Of a DNA stretch of 64,000 bases, positions 59,901-64,000 are shown piece by piece. The translations under genes were made by a program, and so were the position numbers. The DNA is taken from assembly GCA_020881915.1 (NCBI GenBank), contig JAJFPB010000007.1, forward strand, positions 3,844,001 through 3,908,000, in the 5' to 3' direction. A model generated the notes under the pieces. That model did not search any database, had not been told where the DNA came from, and was given only the letters and a program-made list of their open reading frames with translations. Positions within the stretch are counted from its first letter, which is position 1; the number at the start of each line of letters is the position of its first letter. The stretch is from Paramyrothecium sp. XJ0827. Its lineage: Eukaryota > Ascomycota > Sordariomycetes > Hypocreales > Stachybotryaceae.

Positions 59901-60314
59901 TTTCTCCTCGTCTTTCACCCAGCTTTCAGTTGTGTCTAGAACGAATCTCCAGCCCATGGATCTATTTTCCGGGTGTCGCAGGTGGAAATCCTGGGCTTGT
60001 TAGCACTTCCGAGCGCGGTCCTCCCACGAGATGGTTTATAAGAGTACCTCTTGCTTTAGAATAATGTCGCGGAAGTTGATCAGCTTGCCCGTCTTGGCGT
60101 CATCACGCAACTTCGATTGCTCTCGCCGCGCCGCCTCCACCTCTTCGAGATATTCATCCTGAGGGTGCGTAATTCCAGGACGTCGACCGCTTTTGTTCCT
60201 GAAACCAACGCGATGCTCATGTCCGCTGGACCAATCAGGTTCATTATCAATCTCTTTCTGGGTTGAGCCCGGATGGGATCGAACATGGACAATCCAGGGT
60301 TTGTTTGGGGCCAT
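56911..60314 (-). CDS. niaD: Assimilatory NAD(P)H nitrate reductase
   Basis: Four exons on the minus strand: 60048-60314, 58013-59990, 57037-57963 and 56911-56951. All introns are GT-AG (49-85 nt), giving 1070 residues ending DENMFGF. Order: molybdopterin domain with the Mo-ligand Cys region LACDGNRRKELNM, GGVSCAYWKG and GGRCVKWL; dimerisation domain; cytochrome b5 domain with heme His in DWHPGGAAAILGHAG and a second in SIHDDF; and a ferredoxin-reductase-type FAD/NADPH domain (RSYTPTRP, GGALSNIL, GGSGITPG, CGPPAMIQKAAL). It reduces nitrate to nitrite in the cytosol, the first step of nitrate assimilation. The protein is longer than the roughly 860-980 residues usual for fungi, mainly from a Lys/Glu/Asp-rich low-complexity insert near residues 120-190 (RQEKEESERAKNQEA and following). 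No nitrite reductase or nitrate transporter lies in the window. Confidence 0.95.
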
Positions 60315-61686
60315 GTCTTTTTATCAATATTCTTGTGGCTCAATGCGTTGTCTCGGCTCAATTGGGCTCCCTGCGAACAAGTAAACCAATTTGCACATCA
60401 TCAACAGGTGCTCGCATTCAATTCTTTCCAAGTCTCCTTGGTCATGACGTCTACGATTGCTAGTACAATTCAATTCGCGCTGGTTGGCTCAGTGTTACGA
60501 GGCGCCACAAACTAAACAAGAACACCTGGGGTTAAACACCCGGGGTTAATACGGGAGCTAGATCAGCATTTCCGCGGCAGGCTTCGTCCGGCCTGATTAT
60601 TAAGACAACAGAGTTTAGACCGACAACCAAGAGGATCAAAACGCTGTCCGCGAATAAAAAGTGCAAAAAGTGCACTAGAGTAGACTGGCAAGACAACTGC
60701 GAGAAGATGGGGGGATTGAGCGAGCCAAGACATGGACGTTGAGGGCGGCACGTGTGGTGGCATACTCTCCACGAAGACCTCGGCGGGCGCAGATTGCCGT
60801 TCCACAAAGTGCCGGTTATTGCAGTAGCACAGGTGAGAATGGAGATTAGACGGAACTGCCATGGAACCTTTCTCCGTACGAACCGTCGCGGTGTGCCGCC
60901 GCCTCAAAAGGTTACCCGTATTCTAGCGCAACGACTAACCCCGTCCGTCAGTTTGTTCCGCGCGTTAGGCCGGCTGTGGCAGATTGGAACATGCAAGAGA
61001 GGCTGTGTTTGACTCGCATGGCAGCCTCACCCAGAGCGAGGGTCTTGCCGAGCCGACTAGCTTCCGGCTTTTCCATCAGTGGCTTCAGCAACTTTAAAGG
61101 CTCCGGGTCAAGGGTGGCTCCCATTATGCACCGGCGCCGGGCCAGAGTTCCGAATCGGGGATGCAAGGAAAAGGCTCAGTCTTGCGGACTGGTCTAGTCA
61201 AAGCGACACCCGCGCACTTGTTGGTCGTTTCAGGGGTGCAGCAGCCACAACGAGCCAGGCTAGTGGCGGCTTCAATGCAGGCGCACAGAGACTATGGCTT
61301 TTTGGATGGGACCCCATGCTTGCCACTTATAATTTTCGTCCGTTATATGCCACGGCACTCATTTCCAGATGCCGAGGCAGCCTCTTCGGACGAGACGAAG
61401 AAAGAAAGGGGGTGTTTTTCGGGGCGCAGACCGGCAGTGAGCGAGCAGCTTGTTCAGGACAGAAAGTCATTTCATTCATTCCAGTAAGATTTGGTCCTTG
61501 CACAGATATCCTGCGATCTTAATCTGTAGCGCTCTGATCAATTGCGGGCTTTGTAGATCCGTCTTCAGGGTCGTCACATCCGATGTCCCACATGGACCGA
61601 CCGTAGTGGGGGGGAAGGCTCCACGAGTCCACATATATCAGGACGGCTCGTGTGTTAAGCTGAGGTCTCCAGTACATACTACCATG
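60315..61686. other. Divergent intergenic region (nitrate reductase and BBE oxidase promoters)
   Basis: 1.4 kb with no supported gene. Short open frames lack protein signals. I did not find an unambiguous paired GATA or NirA-type motif by eye. Confidence 0.45.
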
Positions 61687-61692
61687 TATAAG
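61687..61692 (+). promoter_or_regulatory. TATA-like site of the BBE oxidase gene
   Basis: TATAAG, about 77 nt before the ATG at 61764. Confidence 0.35.
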
Positions 61693-61763
61693 TATCGGCT
61701 GGACAGCCCTCCTTCATCAGACCATCGCATCGCCGCTGTCGTTGTCGTCAAGAATCCATCGCC

Positions 61764-63606
61764 ATGAAGCTGTCAACTTTCGTCGCCCTTTGGGGCACCC
61801 TGCAGACCACTGCCGTCTGTGTCCCTCAGCCGGATCCTCCCATCGGCTCCCCTGGCATGAGGGCGTGCAGATGCCTGCCTGGCGACCAGTGCTGGCCGTC
61901 CGATGGCGCGTGGGCGAGTCTGAATACGACCGTTGGCAACAGACTGGTCGCCTCGCAGCCAATTGGCTCGCCTTGCCACGACCCTACTTACGATGAGGCC
62001 GCTTGCGCTGCGCTGCGAAATTCATGGTCCAACCCTTTGACCCAGTGAGTGTCTGGCGCTGCATTGCTTCCTGTTCTCGTTCTGACCTTGCTTCCTAGCC
62101 TTCCTTCGTCCTCCTCCATCATGCAGCCTAGCTTCGCCAACCAAAGCTGCGATCCCTTCACGGACCGTACGAAGCCTTGCACACTCGGCAACTACGTCAG
62201 CTACGCCGTCAAGGTCAGGAACGCCGCCGATGTCGCCGAGACCTTGAAGTTTGCCAAGAGGAACAACGTTCGCATCATTGTGCGAAATACTGGCCATGAG
62301 TGAGTGCCCCATAGCAAGGCAGCCTGCAAGCCGCCGCTAACAGATTCACAGCTTCCTCGGCCGCTCCACCGGTGCTGGTGCTCTCGCCATCTGGACCCAA
62401 GATCTCAAGACGGTTGACTTCCTCGACTGGTCTGACAAGGACTACACCGGCCCCGCTGTCAAGGTTGGCGCTGGCGTTCTCGGCTACGAGGTTCTCGAGG
62501 CCACCCATGCAAAGGGCCTGGCCGTCGTTTCCGGAGAGTGTGCGACTGTCGGCCTGGCCGGTGGTTTCACCCAGGGCGGTGGTCACTCCACCATGAGCAG
62601 CACCTTCGGTCTCAGCGCTGACAACACCCTTGCTTTCCGTGTTGTCACCGCCGACGGCAACATCGTCACCGCCACCCCTTACCAGAACCAGGACCTCTAC
62701 TGGGCGCTGAGCGGTGGCGGCGGCGGCACCTTTGGTGTTGTCGTTGATCTCACCGTCCGCGCTTATCCCACCACCACTGTCGGCGGTGCCCAATTCCAGT
62801 TGGTCGCTCCCTACACCACCCCGGAGAAGTTCAAGGCTGCCGTGAGCAAGTTCTACGAGCTCATCCCCTTCATGACCGACAAGGGTGCCATGATCACCTA
62901 CACCAGCACTCCCCAGGTCTTGTGGCTCATGTCCACCACTGTTTGGAACTCCACCGACGCCTATGTTAAGGATGTCGTGCTCAAGCCCTTCACCGACTAC
63001 ATGACTGAGCTTGGCATCTCCCTGTCGGTCTCATACACCAGCCTTCCCTACCGCGACCACTATGCCCACTATCTAGGCCCTCTGCCTCGGGGCAAGCTCG
63101 AAGTCGCGCGCTACCAGTTCGGTGGCCGACTGATTCCCCGACAGTCTCTTGAGGGAGACAACCTGCCTGGATTCATGGAGGCTGTCAACAGCCTTACTGC
63201 CAACGGTGTCATTGCGGTCGGCAGCGCTGCCAAGTACGTCAAGCCCGCCGGCACCGTTGCCAACTCCGTCACTCCCGCCTGGAGAGACGCCGTAATTCAG
63301 CTGCAGCTTATCACTCCCTGGGACCCTACTGCCCCCTGGGATACTATGATTGCTGCCCAGAAACGCATGACAAATGAGTTCATGCCACTGATTGAGAGCG
63401 TAACTCCCGGCAGTGGCGCCTACATGAACGAGGCCGACTTCAACCAGCCCCGCTGGCAGAGCGAGTTCTACGGACCTAACTACCAGAAGCTGCGTGACAT
63501 CAAGCGCAAGTGGGACAGAGAATCCATGTTCTACGTCCTCAAGGGCGTCGGCAGTGAGGATTGGGAGGTTGCCGCTGACGGTAGAATGTGCCGTACCAAG
63601 GCGTAA
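61764..63606 (+). CDS. Secreted FAD-linked BBE-type oxidase
   Basis: Three exons, 61764-62044, 62099-62299 and 62352-63606 (introns of 54 and 52 nt), give 578 residues. Signal peptide: MKLSTFVALWGTLQTTAVC. The FAD-binding PCMH/VAO domain contains VRNTGHDFLGRSTG, whose His is the position of the 8-alpha covalent FAD link. It also contains SGECATVGLAGGFTQGGGHS, whose Cys is the position of the second (6-S-cysteinyl) link, so a bicovalent flavin is likely. The C-terminal BBE segment is present (YMNEADFNQPRWQSEFYG, LRDIKRKWD). Relatives oxidise carbohydrates (glucooligosaccharide or chito-oligosaccharide oxidases), alkaloids or secondary-metabolite intermediates and make hydrogen peroxide. The substrate cannot be told from sequence. 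Intact, with normal codon use. Confidence 0.9.
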
Positions 63607-64000
63607 TTAGTCGAGAGACTTTGCTGCAATAAATGATATTGTAATGATTATGAGATAGATTTCACATTTAATCTAAATTTCCGACCATCTTCCCATCTCA
63701 TGTGCGTATTTTTACTTCGCGTAATTACCCTCCAAAACAGACACATTTGGGACAGTATTTTTACGGAAGACGATGCCGATTTTGCTCCGGCTTGCTTTTG
63801 TGGATGCTCAGCTCAAGTTCAGTTCGGTTGACTTTAGCTTAGCTTGACCATAGCTCCGTGCCTACACGCCACTTCCAAATGGGAGCTCAAAACGTATCCG
63901 ATTTAAAAGTAGACTCTGTAACGAGAATAGCCGACTTTTAATTCCGCCCTTTACTGATGAACCCGCTGTTTTACGAACATTGTTCCTCAATCAACGGGCC
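63607..64000. other. 3' flank at window edge
   Basis: No supported gene. A 'caataaat' lies 20 nt after the oxidase stop and may serve polyadenylation. Confidence 0.5.

Noticed and set aside
1..64000. CRISPR arrays, bacterial operon signals, ribosome-binding sites
   Set aside because: None seen, and the organism is a fungus by introns and gene content.

Overview
This is filamentous ascomycete DNA, most likely a plant-associated Sordariomycete. The evidence is short spliceosomal introns of about 47-85 nt with GTRAGT-like donors and CTRAY branch sites, an NADPH nitrate reductase, a secreted CBM1-pectate lyase, a small Cys-rich secreted protein, a PNP-NACHT NLR-like gene, and long TA-rich blocks typical of repeat-induced point mutation (RIP). 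The species cannot be fixed from sequence alone.

Layout. Positions 1-1010 are a TA-rich degraded block, followed by an isolated normal-composition island (about 1010-3385) with one uncharacterised ORF. Positions about 3385-15186 are dominated by one heavily RIP-mutated Ty3/gypsy LTR retrotransposon lying on the minus strand (LTRs about 3765-4388 and 14189-14806). Its reverse transcriptase and RNase H can still be read through the mutations. A pogo/Fot1-type DNA transposon (6706-8564, 42-bp perfect TIRs, TA duplication) is inserted in the pol gene and is not RIP-mutated, so it arrived later. Next to this block is a minus-strand zinc-finger gene (15187-20523) that is dead. A 3.37-kb hAT transposon (17093-20458, 8-bp duplication GTGTCAAG) sits in its first exon, and it also carries two in-frame stops.

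From about 20.5 kb on the window is ordinary gene-bearing DNA: a hotdog thioesterase; a probably GPI-anchored surface protein with two Cys-patterned halves; a membrane-protein pseudogene; an unknown membrane-associated protein; a six-exon CBM1-pectate lyase; a 108-residue Cys-rich secreted protein; a secretory lipase-like hydrolase; an MDR-family dehydrogenase; a seven-exon catalase; a PNP-NACHT-repeat gene broken by two frame changes; a secreted choice-of-anchor-B protein; an M28 aminopeptidase; an assimilatory nitrate reductase (1070 codons, with an unusual charged N-terminal insert); and a secreted, probably bicovalently flavinylated BBE-type oxidase.

There is no evident single pathway cluster. 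The theme is a boundary between transposon-rich, RIP-mutated chromatin and a gene-bearing arm with several secreted functions (pectate lyase, small Cys-rich protein, lipase, aminopeptidase, oxidase). Three multi-exon genes show decay (zinc-finger gene, membrane protein, NLR-like gene).
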